DNA of 24,078 nucleotides from JAERML01 sp035687895 (GCA_035687895.1 DASRUE010000175.1:1-24078); one strand, 5' to 3'; positions 1 through 7,833 are shown, numbered from the stretch's first letter. The notes: generated by a model from the sequence alone, not told the origin. A program made the numbers and translations.

Positions 1-132
1 TATCGCGGTGTTCCTTTTGGGGCACTTAGCACCGCCTCGTTGGCGCCACACTTTGGCTTCTTCACGACCAGTCAGACGTGTTATAGACATCGTCCTGCGG
101 ACTGATGGGGAATTCTCAGCGTACTCAGGCGT

Positions 133-1308
133 ATGGGTCAAGCACCTACAATTGTTGTCAACAGAAACACTCCCGCGGTCGTCGAGACGTTCTCCCGACT
201 CGGAAAGGTGATTGCACTGGACACTCAGGAAGTGACACGTGAATCCGTCCGGAATGCGGACGTTCTTGTCGTACGCTCAGAAACAAGGGTTGACCGCGGG
301 TTGCTGGAGGGAAGTCGCGTCCGCTTTGTCGGGACCGTTACCATCGGTACGGATCACGTTGATCTTGAGTATCTCGCTGCAAACGGGATCGGGTTTGCCA
401 GCGCACCCGGGAGCAACGCCAACTCGGTGGCGGAGTATATTGCAGCAGCTTTGTTGGTCTGGTCAGAAAGGACCGGCGAAGCCCTGAACGGAAAGACGAT
501 AGGTGTTGTGGGGGTGGGCAATGTAGGGAGCCGTGTTGTGAGCGTTGCCCGGGCACTCGGGATGAACGTAATTCTGAACGATCCCCCGCTTGCGCGCAAG
601 ACCGGGGATCCGGCCTTCCTTCCGCTTGATGAACTTATGGGTGCGGACGTTCTTACCCTTCACGTCCCACTCGCTCGGTCCGGCCCTGACGCGACGTATC
701 ATCTGTTTGATGAATCCCACCTCAGCAGGATGAAGCGGGGGAGCGTCCTCATCAACACTGCGCGTGGTGCTGTGGTAGAGACCAATGCACTGCGAGCGAT
801 GCTTGCATCAAAGCAACTGTCAACCGCAATCCTCGATGTGTGGGAGGATGAGCCCGGGATCGATCTCGCACTCCTAAATAACGTGATGCTCGGGACCGCT
901 CACATAGCGGGGTACTCCCTTGATGGCAAGCTCAATGCCCTTCGTATGGTGTACGGCGAACTATGCCGGTACCTCGGCGTTTCCGTAGAACCGGATGTCC
1001 CGTCATCGGCTCACCCAGAGATAGGACCCAGGATCGTTGTCCCCGCTTCGATCGCCGAGGAGAAAGAAGTGGTGAGTTTTGTGGTGCGTCAGGCATATGA
1101 CATCGAACTGGACGACTACATGCTCCGCAAGGTTATCGCCGTCGCCGAAGGGGAACGCGGACCTTACTTTGCGAAGCTGCGCGCCGAGTATCGAGCCCGT
1201 AGGGAGTTTTTCAATCGATGCGTTGAGTTGTCAGCGCGACAGGTGGGAAGTCGGGCCATCCTTGAAAAACTGGGGTTCGAAATTGCTGTGAGGAGAGACG
1301 CGCGGTGA
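133..1308 (+). CDS. pdxB: 4-phosphoerythronate dehydrogenase PdxB
   Basis: This 391-residue protein is a D-isomer-specific 2-hydroxyacid dehydrogenase of the PdxB branch. PdxB oxidises 4-phospho-D-erythronate in the cytoplasm, the second step of the DXP-dependent pyridoxal phosphate pathway. The sequence shows the NAD-binding Rossmann motif GVGNVG at residues 127-132. The catalytic triad residues of the family are also visible: Arg211 in NTARG, Glu240 in WEDEP and His257 in GTAHIAGYS. The N-terminal start resembles PdxB (substrate domain with VVRSETRV and GTVTIGTDHVD). The C-terminus contains an F-x-x-LR-x-EYRARREF stretch like the PdxB dimerisation domain, which separates it from SerA or generic hydroxyacid dehydrogenases. 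The length is normal for the family. The ATG at 133 has only a weak ribosome binding site, but no upstream in-frame start is better. It stands alone, 182 bases from gnd. Confidence 0.93.
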   Translation: MGQAPTIVVNRNTPAVVETFSRLGKVIALDTQEVTRESVRNADVLVVRSETRVDRGLLEGSRVRFVGTVTIGTDHVDLEYLAANGIGFASAPGSNANSVAEYIAAALLVWSERTGEALNGKTIGVVGVGNVGSRVVSVARALGMNVILNDPPLARKTGDPAFLPLDELMGADVLTLHVPLARSGPDATYHLFDESHLSRMKRGSVLINTARGAVVETNALRAMLASKQLSTAILDVWEDEPGIDLALLNNVMLGTAHIAGYSLDGKLNALRMVYGELCRYLGVSVEPDVPSSAHPEIGPRIVVPASIAEEKEVVSFVVRQAYDIELDDYMLRKVIAVAEGERGPYFAKLRAEYRARREFFNRCVELSARQVGSRAILEKLGFEIAVRRDAR

Positions 1309-1490
1309 GAGGAGTAGCGGGTTCAGGTTCTTTCGGGCGACATCTTCCAGAAGTGCAAGAGTCAAGTCCTGATACCGTTGCTCTTGGCGGAGTCAGGTGC
1401 TAACTACTTCCGCTTTGCGGCGATCAGTTTTGTGATTACTTTTTGTTACTTTGATTCATTTCATACACCTCATGGAGAAAAACATACGAT
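1309..1490 (+). other. Intergenic region between pdxB and gnd
   Basis: No gene is supported here. The right half is AT-rich (about 1425-1470), as expected for a promoter, but I could not match a convincing -35/-10 pair or a Bacteroidetes -33/-7 pair with correct spacing. GGAG at 1474-1477 is the likely ribosome binding site of gnd. I see no clear intrinsic terminator after pdxB. Confidence 0.4.
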
Positions 1491-2945
1491 ATGACAGACA
1501 AAGCAGATATAGGGTTGGTCGGTTTGGCGGTTATGGGAGAGAACCTGGTGTTGAATATGGAGAATCATGGGTACAGGGTAGCCGTCTTCAACCGAACTGT
1601 CGAAAGAGTGGACCAGTTTGTCAACGCGCGGACTAAAGGAAGGAAAATCATCGGGACACGCTCCATCAAAGAGTTGGCCGGAGCTTTGAAGACCCCTCGC
1701 AAGGTTATGCTCATGGTGAAGGCAGGGAAGCCGGTTGATGAATTCATCGAACTCCTTCTCCCGCATCTTGAGAAGGGCGACATCATCATTGACGGCGGGA
1801 ACTCACATTTTCCCGACACTATCCGGCGTGCAAAGTACCTTGAGAGCAAGGGTCTGCTTTTCATTGGCGCTGGCGTCTCAGGCGGTGAAGAAGGCGCCCT
1901 CACAGGGCCATCGATTATGCCTGGCGGTTCGCCAGCGGCGTGGCCCCACGTGAAGCCGATCTTTCAATCTATTGCTGCAAAAGTGGCAGACGGTACACCG
2001 TGTTGCGATTGGGTTGGGGAAAATGGGGCAGGCCACTTCGTCAAGATGGTCCACAACGGCATCGAGTACGGCGACATGCAGCTCGTCTGCGAGGCGTATC
2101 AGATCATGAAGGAGCTGCTTGGCATGAGTGCCCCAGAGATGCATGAGGTGTTCACAAAGTGGAACACAGGCATCCTCGACAGCTACCTTATCGAAATCAC
2201 CCGGGACATCTTGGCGTACACAGACAGTGACGGCAAACCGCTTGTCGACAAGATCCTTGACGCAGCAGGACAAAAAGGAACGGGCAAATGGACAAGCGTT
2301 GTGTCTCTCGATCTCGGCATTCCGTTGACGCTTATTAGCGAGGCGGTATTTGCGCGCTGTCTCTCGGCTATCAAGGAGGAGCGTGTGGAGGCGTCGACGA
2401 TCTTGCGCGGCCCGGCTTCGAAGTTTACGGGAGAGAAGGCGGCGTTCCTGCGAGATCTTGAGCTGGCCTTATATGCATCCAAGATTGTTTCTTATGCGCA
2501 GGGGTTCACACTGCTGCGAGAAGGGGCAAGGGAGTTTTCGTGGAAGCTCAACTATGGCAGCATTGCGCTGATGTGGAGAGGCGGCTGCATCATTCGGTCC
2601 GCGTTCCTCGGAAAGATCAAGGAGGCATTCGACAGCAATCCGGGCCTCACCAATCTTCTTCTCGATCCCTTCTTCAAGGACAAGATCGAAACGTCGCAGT
2701 TGGCATGGCGGCGGGTAATCGCAGCGGCGGTCTCCAACGGCATCTGGGTGCCGGCATTCTCGACAGCACTCAACTATTTTGATGGGTACCGCAATGCGCG
2801 ACTTCCGGCAAATCTCTTACAGGCGCAGCGCGATTATTTTGGTGCGCACCAGTATGAGCGCGTCGACAGGCCACGCGGCGAATTCTTCCATACTAATTGG
2901 ACGGGTCGAGGCGGCGAAACGGCATCAACGGCATACGTTGTGTAA
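1491..2945 (+). CDS. gnd: 6-phosphogluconate dehydrogenase, decarboxylating
   Basis: This 484-residue protein converts 6-phosphogluconate to ribulose 5-phosphate and CO2 with reduction of NAD(P), the last oxidative step of the pentose phosphate pathway, in the cytoplasm. Family signatures are complete. They are the N-terminal nucleotide-binding GLAVMGENL (residues about 11-19), the substrate loop GAGVSGGEEGA, the catalytic Lys/Asn stretch HFVKMVHNGIEYGDMQ, the helical-domain block GQKGTGKWT, and the C-terminal HTNWTGRGG that reaches into the partner subunit. The length of about 480 matches the long, dimeric enzyme class rather than the short GntZ-like form. GGAG lies 13 bases before the chosen ATG. 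It is followed by an intrinsic terminator at 3129-3153. Cofactor preference (NAD or NADP) cannot be decided by eye. Confidence 0.97.
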   Translation: MTDKADIGLVGLAVMGENLVLNMENHGYRVAVFNRTVERVDQFVNARTKGRKIIGTRSIKELAGALKTPRKVMLMVKAGKPVDEFIELLLPHLEKGDIIIDGGNSHFPDTIRRAKYLESKGLLFIGAGVSGGEEGALTGPSIMPGGSPAAWPHVKPIFQSIAAKVADGTPCCDWVGENGAGHFVKMVHNGIEYGDMQLVCEAYQIMKELLGMSAPEMHEVFTKWNTGILDSYLIEITRDILAYTDSDGKPLVDKILDAAGQKGTGKWTSVVSLDLGIPLTLISEAVFARCLSAIKEERVEASTILRGPASKFTGEKAAFLRDLELALYASKIVSYAQGFTLLREGAREFSWKLNYGSIALMWRGGCIIRSAFLGKIKEAFDSNPGLTNLLLDPFFKDKIETSQLAWRRVIAAAVSNGIWVPAFSTALNYFDGYRNARLPANLLQAQRDYFGAHQYERVDRPRGEFFHTNWTGRGGETASTAYVV

Positions 2946-3004
2946 ACCGAAGGGGAGAGGCCTGACAGCGCTCTGCAACAGGTTTGAAACTTCGTGTCAT
3001 CACG

Positions 3005-3136
3005 ATGAACCCAATACTTGAGCAACTCGCCAAGATCAGAGTCACAGGGAGCGTCAAGGGGTTGGAGGTCTGTATTCTGGTTGAGAGAGTTCCTCTCGTT
3101 GTAATGTCCGAGCGCTGGTTTGAGAAAAGGCTCTGA
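3005..3136 (+). CDS. Possible small ORF (43 aa), unknown
   Basis: An ATG at 3005 opens a 43-codon frame that starts MNPILEQLAKIRV and ends WFEKRL. Its TGA (3134-3136) lies inside the left arm of the terminator hairpin at 3129-3153. The frame is open upstream to 2966. The peptide is fairly amphipathic, with a hydrophobic middle, and is not obviously low complexity. There is no good ribosome binding site and I do not recognise a family. It may be a real small protein co-transcribed with gnd, a remnant, or chance. Confidence 0.22.
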   Translation: MNPILEQLAKIRVTGSVKGLEVCILVERVPLVVMSERWFEKRL

Positions 3137-3153
3137 GAAATCAGGGCCTTTTT
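3129..3153 (+). terminator. Intrinsic terminator downstream of gnd
   Basis: An 8-bp stem GGCTCTGA/TCAGGGCC (one G-T pair) closes a GAAA tetraloop and runs directly into TTTTT. A-residues at 3125-3128 extend the stem against the T tract. This is a textbook Rho-independent terminator. It separates the gnd unit from the carbohydrate region that follows. Confidence 0.9.
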
Positions 3154-3183
3154 AGCTTTTCGGTCACTAGGACCTGGAAGGAC

Positions 3184-3212
3184 TTGACAAGCGGATTTCC
3201 ATATGTTATATT
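3184..3212 (+). promoter_or_regulatory. Sigma-70-type promoter of the P-domain/CBM9 gene
   Basis: TTGACA (3184-3189) is a perfect -35 box. After a 17-bp spacer comes TATATT (3207-3212), a near-consensus -10 box. The expected start of transcription is near 3219, giving a leader of about 218 bases before the ATG at 3437. The LacI-type operator at 3212-3225 covers the start point, so repression by promoter occlusion is the likely mode of control. Confidence 0.82.
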
Positions 3213-3225
3213 GTAACCGTTTACA
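3212..3225 (+). promoter_or_regulatory. LacI-family operator-like site O1
   Basis: TGTAACCGTTTACA is a 14-bp palindrome with a central CG step and one mismatch to the symmetrical TGTAAACGTTTACA, the classical LacI/GalR-family operator form. It overlaps the last base of the -10 box and the predicted transcription start. The LacI-family gene at 6654 is the obvious candidate binder. Confidence 0.78.
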
Positions 3226-3235
3226 TTAGACTAAC

Positions 3236-3249
3236 TGTAAACCTTTTCA
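3236..3249 (+). promoter_or_regulatory. LacI-family operator-like site O2
   Basis: TGTAAACCTTTTCA resembles O3 at 13 of 14 positions, the difference being at the central step. Its centre is 24 bp downstream of the O1 centre. It is less symmetrical than O1 and may be a weaker auxiliary site. Confidence 0.5.
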
Positions 3250-3269
3250 AGGGCTTTTCTTCGGCCCTT
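3249..3269 (+). terminator. Leader hairpin, possible attenuator
   Basis: AAGGGC (3249-3254) pairs with GCCCTT (3264-3269) across a 9-base loop and is followed by the T-rich ATTTTCTC. It lies about 30 bases into the predicted leader, upstream of the coding region. It could terminate or pause transcription, or simply protect the 5' end. The stem is short, so terminator function is uncertain. Confidence 0.4.
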
Positions 3270-3286
3270 ATTTTCTCGCCTTGTTA

Positions 3287-3300
3287 TGTAAACGTTTTCA
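3287..3300 (+). promoter_or_regulatory. LacI-family operator-like site O3
   Basis: TGTAAACGTTTTCA has one mismatch to the symmetrical LacI-family palindrome and keeps the central CG. It is centred 75 bp from O1 and 51 bp from O2. The 75-bp distance is close to seven helical turns, compatible with looping between O1 and O3. Confidence 0.68.
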
Positions 3301-3436
3301 TTGCTCAGTTGGAAATGGAGCACCCCATCTGCAGTTTTGTTTGCCAATGGTTTGTCTCGGCGATTCTCAATCGTTGATATGTTCTCCCAGTTCATCACGA
3401 AACAGAAACCAATTTACTCACAAACAAGGAGGCACT

Positions 3437-6400
3437 ATGAACCACCAAAGTACCGCTTCGAAGATGATGTTCTTCATAAGTGTGCTTGCTATGGGTTTGC
3501 TTTTCCTTTCATGGGAGGGCAATGCAGGGAATGAAACGAAGAGAGAGGCAGCACTACGCGAAGATGCAGCGATGAAGAGTCTTCCACCCGGCGCGTTGGA
3601 AGCTATCCAGCGCAGCATGAAAGACGCCTATCGCAAGATCTACGAAGGAGATTCTCCCAACGTTGTCTACACGCGCAGACCGAACAAGAGTATTCCGGAT
3701 AATGATCCAGTTGGGGTTCTCGACACTATGTCAGTCCCAGCGACCAACATCGGATTCATAGCCGTTCGGCTCGACACCGTCCTTCACACGTATGTTGGTG
3801 ACCTTCGCATGACACTCAAGGCACCAAACGGTGATACAGTCGTTTTGATGAACCGACCAGGACCTGGCACTTTTGGAAGCAGTGGCGACAACTTCATTGG
3901 AACGGTTTTGACAGATACAGCAGCGCGACCCATTGACTCCATTACCTCGACTGGAGCACCCTATACTGGTTTCTACCGTCCCGATTCTGCACTGGCGCGA
4001 TTCCACGTCAACATGGCGGCGGGAAATTGGGTACTAAAAGTTTCCGACCACGAAGCCGCTGATATCGGGACGCTTGTGCAGTGGTCGCTTATTATTGAAC
4101 CAGCAGCCCCTCCTCCGCCAACATGGAATGATCCGGCTGTGATGATCGCGAAGAATGCTTCCGGAACGATTACGGTGAATGGAATAATGGATGAGCCAGA
4201 TTGGTCCATGGCGGCACCGTATCTTGTGTTTGGACCGAATGCCCGGACGACTGTTGCAACGCAATCGGTCACCGGAGGAGTTGAGGTTCGCCCATCGTAT
4301 TCAGACACGACCTGGGCTACCATCAAGATGTTGCGAAGAGGTTTGCGACTCTATCTCGGCATTCAATCCTCGGATAGGTCTGTGGGAAGATTTGGCGACA
4401 GCTGGGAAGGTGACGGCTTGTTCATGAAGATCAAGAACGCGGCAGGGGTTGAGGGAGAATTCAAATTGTATTACAACGCCTCAACTCGCACTGGAACCTC
4501 GGCGGACAGCGCTGTGTACGAACCTGGTGGACCATTCCGCGCGGGATTTGGCGCTGGTGTTGGATTGGTGAACGCTGGCACGATTCCCTACGATACAACC
4601 CAGGTCGATGCCGGGTATATGCTTGAGTTGGAAGTCCGTTTAGACTCGCTTGGCTTTGCATCAACTGTTGACACGCTGCAAGTGTTGATGAACATCTTCG
4701 ATCCTGATGGATATCATCGCGGAACGCTGCCGTGGGAAGGACCTCCTTCGCGAACGTTTCACAAAACATGGTGGGGTAGCGAGTGGGGCCCCGTCATGCG
4801 CAATATCTATCTCCAACCGGCGCGTGCGTACGACGATCCGGCAGTGCTAATAGCAAAGGCGGCTCTCAACAACATCACCGTAGACGGCAGGATGGATGAA
4901 GCAGATTGGGCCGGGGCAACGCCCTATTTGAGGTTCGGTCCGAATCCACCCACGACGAGCGAAGAAAGAGGTGTTACCGGAGGTGCGCTTGTTCGCGGCA
5001 CGTATTGGGATCCGAGCTACGCAATGATGAAGTTCCTCCGCCGAGGTCAGCGGCTCTACGTTGGCATTCAATCAACCGATAGATCCGTGGGAAGATTCGG
5101 TGATAGCTGGGAAGGTGACGGCTTGTTCATGAAGATCAAGAACGCGGCAGGCACTGAGGGAGAGTTCAAACTGTATTACAATGCCTCGACTCGCACTGGT
5201 ACGTCGGCAGACAGCGCTGTGTACGAACCGGGCGGTCCATTCCGAGCGGGATTTGGAAATGGTGTTGGATTGGTAGCGACTGGAACGGTTCCGTATGACA
5301 CAACCCAGACGGACAACGGTTACACGCTTGAGTTGGAAATCCGTTTAGACTCACTCGGCTTTGCAACAACCGTTGACACGCTGAGTGCGTTACTGAACAT
5401 CTTCGATCCCGATGGCTATCATCGCGGAACCTTGCCGTGGGAAGGACCTGAAACGCGTGCGTATCACAAAACCTGGTGGGGCAGCGAGTGGGGTCCGGCG
5501 ATGCGGACGATTTATCTCGAGCCGCAGCGTCCATACGATGATCCTGCGCTCATGGTTGCCAATCTCGCCTCTGGTACCATCACCATTGATGGAAGGATGG
5601 ACGAGGCGACATGGGCGACTGCAAAGCCGTACTTGAAGTTCGGTCCGAATCCCCCTGTGACTGCGGATGAGCGCTCGGTGACTGACGGTGTGCTAGTACG
5701 CGGTGCATATTGGGACCCAAGTTTTGCAGCCGTGAAATTTTTGCGCAACGGATTAAAGCTGTATATCGGTATTGATTCGCGCGACAAGTCGGTTGGCCGC
5801 TTTGGCGACAGCTGGGAAGGTGACGGCTTGTTCATGAAGATCAAGAACGCGGCAGGGGTTGAGGGAGAATTCAAATTGTATTACAACGCCTCGACTCGCA
5901 CTGGAACCTCGGCGGACAGCGCTGTGTACGAACCTGGTGGACCATTCCGCCCCGGATTTGGCAATGGTGTCGGCTTGGTAAGAACAGGTACCATTCCCTA
6001 CGATACAACTCAAGTAGACAGTGGCTACACACTTGAATTGCAGATCAACCTTGATTCGTTGGGTTATGCAGCAAACGTTGATTCGGTACAGGTGTTGATG
6101 AACATCTTCGATCCCGATGGCTATCATCGGGGAACGCTGCCATGGGAAGGACCTGCTTCGCGAACGTTTCACAAAACATGGTGGGGTAGCGAGTGGGGTC
6201 CTGCGATGCGATGGTTGAAGCTGGGTACCACAGTGGATGTTGCTACACAGGAAGGACTGCCGACGACATTCGCTCTCTCACAGAACTATCCCAACCCGTT
6301 CAATCCGAGCACGATGGTCAATTTCGCCGTTCCCGAGCAAGCTCACGTAAAGATCGTGGTGTACGATATCATCGGTCGGGAAGTTCTCACGCTTGTGGAC

Positions 6401-6541
6401 GGTGAGTATGTTGCCGGTTATCATCGAGCAACATTCACGGCAACGAATCTTGCCAGCGGCGTGTACTTCTACCGCATGATGTCTGTCGGAGCAAGCGGTA
6501 AGACGTTTGTTCAAACAAAGAAACTTTTGCTGATGAAGTAG
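3437..6541 (+). CDS. Secreted P-domain protein with three CBM9-like repeats and T9SS sorting domain
   Basis: This 1034-residue protein is predicted to be exported and surface-attached or released by T9SS. The ATG at 3437 is chosen because AAGGAGG sits at 3427-3432 just upstream and a hydrophobic signal peptide follows (residues about 9-30). The longer open frame from 3281 would place 52 unrelated residues first. Residues about 85-221 resemble a P/Homo-B domain (YVGDLRMTLKAPNGD and GNWVLKVSDHEAADIG). Three tandem modules of exactly 235 residues begin at residues 232, 467 and 702. Each has the CBM9-like opening DGxMDExxW and a shared core EGDGLFMKIKNAAG. Residues about 940-1034 form the sorting domain with NYPNPFNPST. 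There is no catalytic domain, so a polysaccharide-binding role is inferred. It is probably controlled by the operators at 3212-3300. Confidence 0.9.
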   Translation: MNHQSTASKMMFFISVLAMGLLFLSWEGNAGNETKREAALREDAAMKSLPPGALEAIQRSMKDAYRKIYEGDSPNVVYTRRPNKSIPDNDPVGVLDTMSVPATNIGFIAVRLDTVLHTYVGDLRMTLKAPNGDTVVLMNRPGPGTFGSSGDNFIGTVLTDTAARPIDSITSTGAPYTGFYRPDSALARFHVNMAAGNWVLKVSDHEAADIGTLVQWSLIIEPAAPPPPTWNDPAVMIAKNASGTITVNGIMDEPDWSMAAPYLVFGPNARTTVATQSVTGGVEVRPSYSDTTWATIKMLRRGLRLYLGIQSSDRSVGRFGDSWEGDGLFMKIKNAAGVEGEFKLYYNASTRTGTSADSAVYEPGGPFRAGFGAGVGLVNAGTIPYDTTQVDAGYMLELEVRLDSLGFASTVDTLQVLMNIFDPDGYHRGTLPWEGPPSRTFHKTWWGSEWGPVMRNIYLQPARAYDDPAVLIAKAALNNITVDGRMDEADWAGATPYLRFGPNPPTTSEERGVTGGALVRGTYWDPSYAMMKFLRRGQRLYVGIQSTDRSVGRFGDSWEGDGLFMKIKNAAGTEGEFKLYYNASTRTGTSADSAVYEPGGPFRAGFGNGVGLVATGTVPYDTTQTDNGYTLELEIRLDSLGFATTVDTLSALLNIFDPDGYHRGTLPWEGPETRAYHKTWWGSEWGPAMRTIYLEPQRPYDDPALMVANLASGTITIDGRMDEATWATAKPYLKFGPNPPVTADERSVTDGVLVRGAYWDPSFAAVKFLRNGLKLYIGIDSRDKSVGRFGDSWEGDGLFMKIKNAAGVEGEFKLYYNASTRTGTSADSAVYEPGGPFRPGFGNGVGLVRTGTIPYDTTQVDSGYTLELQINLDSLGYAANVDSVQVLMNIFDPDGYHRGTLPWEGPASRTFHKTWWGSEWGPAMRWLKLGTTVDVATQEGLPTTFALSQNYPNPFNPSTMVNFAVPEQAHVKIVVYDIIGREVLTLVDGEYVAGYHRATFTATNLASGVYFYRMMSVGASGKTFVQTKKLLLMK
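4130..6244 (+). repeat. Three tandem 705-bp CBM9-like coding repeats
   Basis: Equivalent Asp codons of the DP start motif lie at 4130, 4835 and 5540, so the period is exactly 705 bp (235 codons). Repeats 1 and 3 share a 150-bp block (4391-4540 versus 5801-5950) with a single difference, while repeat 2 differs at many third positions in the same block. A second block near the repeat ends (about 4748-4788 and 6158-6198) also matches better between 1 and 3. This points to gene conversion between the outer repeats. The right boundary is approximate. Confidence 0.92.
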
Positions 6542-6550
6542 CGTTGTGTT

Positions 6551-6586
6551 GACGAGTCGGCGCCCTGCAAAAGGAGCCGACTCGTC
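6551..6586 (+). terminator. Strong hairpin after the P-domain/CBM9 gene
   Basis: A perfect 11-bp stem GACGAGTCGGC (6551-6561) pairs with GCCGACTCGTC (6576-6586) around a 14-base loop, ten bases after the stop codon. The following ATGGTTTTCATTT is T-rich but not an uninterrupted tract. It is either a terminator or a 3'-end stabilising hairpin, and the lacI-like gene starts 67 bases later. Confidence 0.65.
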
Positions 6587-6653
6587 ATGGTTTTCATTTG
6601 CGTTTTAGGAAATCTCGGCGCTGGCAGGACCATTATTACTCCCTCCACAAACA

Positions 6654-7661
6654 ATGACAACCATCAAAGATGTAGCGCGTGAAGCGGGCGTCTCTATCGC
6701 AACCGTGTCACGGGTGTTCAACAACGTTGCCGTCGTTGACGAGGATACCCGCAAGAACGTCCGTCATGTTGCGCGTCGGCTCAAGTATGTTCCCAGCGCC
6801 TTGGGACGGAGCTTGAGCACGAAGCGGACGGACGCAATCGGTTTGTTGCTTCCTGATCTGTTCGGTGAGTTCTTTTCAGAGGTGTTGCGGGGATGTGACC
6901 AAACAGCGCAGCAATCTCACTATCACTTGGTCGTCTCCAGTTCTCATAATAGTAAAGGAGAGATACAAGCGGCGCTCACGATGATGCGCGGTCGCGTGGA
7001 CGGGCTCATCATCATGTCGCCGCATATCGATGCCGAAACGCTGAATGAAAATCTTCCACAGACACTTCCGGTGGTATTGTTGAACTGCTACGTTGAGACG
7101 AATGGATTCGACTCGTTGAACATAGACAACTACGGTGGCGCGTACGCGATGGTGAAACATCTGCTCAGTCACGGTCACCAACAAGTAGCAGTCATCAAGG
7201 GTACGGAGAAGAACTTTGATGCATCAGAACGATTACGCGGATACCGCAAGGCGATGCAGGAAGCCGGCATGACACCTGACCCGCAACTCGAGTTCGCAGG
7301 GAATTTCACGGAAGCGGGGGGCTATGATGCCGTGAAAGGCATTCTCTCGCGTTCAGCGCGACCAACCGCGATCTTTGCCTGTAACGACTCGATGGCAATT
7401 GGGGCGCTCAGTGCGTTGCGGGATGAAGGCGTCCAGGTCCCCGTCGAGATTGCTCTTGCAGGGTTTGACGACGTTCCCATTGCATCGTATTTGACCCCTT
7501 CGTTGACATCAGTGCACGTTGGCATCCATCGTCTGGGCGTCCGGGCAATTGAGACGGCGCTGCACGCGGTACGGGAGAAGAACCGCCATCACAAGCAGCA
7601 AGTAGTGCTAGGAACAGAGCTTCGTCTACGAAAATCGTGTGGTTGCTCTAACAGAGACTAA
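6654..7661 (+). CDS. LacI-family transcriptional regulator
   Basis: This 335-residue cytoplasmic repressor has the typical family build. The N-terminal helix-turn-helix IKDVAREAGVSIATVSRVFN covers residues 4-23. A hinge region around residues 46-58 has Gly-Arg-Ser-Leu in place of the usual Ala-Arg-x-Leu. It is followed by a periplasmic-binding-protein-like sugar sensor (AIGLLLPDL, FACNDSMAIGAL, ALAGFDDVPIASYLTP) and the C-terminal RLRKSCGCS. The length is normal. The start ATG lacks a clear ribosome binding site but is the only one before the helix-turn-helix. It sits between the two secreted CBM9-like genes. Three matching operator-like palindromes lie upstream of the first of these genes, so local regulation in response to a sugar is inferred. 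I see no convincing operator before its own start. The effector is unknown. Confidence 0.95.
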   Translation: MTTIKDVAREAGVSIATVSRVFNNVAVVDEDTRKNVRHVARRLKYVPSALGRSLSTKRTDAIGLLLPDLFGEFFSEVLRGCDQTAQQSHYHLVVSSSHNSKGEIQAALTMMRGRVDGLIIMSPHIDAETLNENLPQTLPVVLLNCYVETNGFDSLNIDNYGGAYAMVKHLLSHGHQQVAVIKGTEKNFDASERLRGYRKAMQEAGMTPDPQLEFAGNFTEAGGYDAVKGILSRSARPTAIFACNDSMAIGALSALRDEGVQVPVEIALAGFDDVPIASYLTPSLTSVHVGIHRLGVRAIETALHAVREKNRHHKQQVVLGTELRLRKSCGCSNRD

Positions 7662-7750
7662 TTCACCAGGTACAAAACAAAACAGGAAAGGGAGGTGATT
7701 TTCGCCGAGCTACGCATCAACCGTGTTGCAAGCAAGGAGTTACCCTGGGA

Positions 7751-7777
7751 CGTGACGAGAGTTCTCATCTCGACGCG
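7751..7777 (+). other. Hairpin in the leader of the second CBM9-like gene
   Basis: CGTGACGAGA and TCTCGACGCG can pair as a 10-bp stem with one G-T pair and one A-A mismatch around a 7-base loop. It sits 41 bases upstream of the ribosome binding site and is not followed by T residues, so it looks like leader structure rather than a terminator. The rest of 7662-7817 shows no gene or promoter I can support. Confidence 0.3.
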
Positions 7778-7833
7778 TGGGGAAGAGACAAAGCCCTCTT
7801 CAATAATTCACGAATCAAAAGGAGGTGAACGTC

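Noticed and set aside
53..87. TTGGCT ... TATAG pair as a pdxB promoter
   Set aside because: The spacing is 22-23 bp, too long for a sigma-70 promoter, and the boxes are poor.
8..211. 67-codon frame at the left edge
   Set aside because: It overlaps the PdxB start in another frame, lacks a ribosome binding site and resembles nothing known. The 132 bases before pdxB show no supportable gene.
3281..3436. N-terminal extension of the P-domain/CBM9 protein from an upstream start at 3281
   Set aside because: It overlaps operator O3, has no ribosome binding site and puts 52 unrelated residues before a clear signal peptide. The ATG at 3437 has AAGGAGG.
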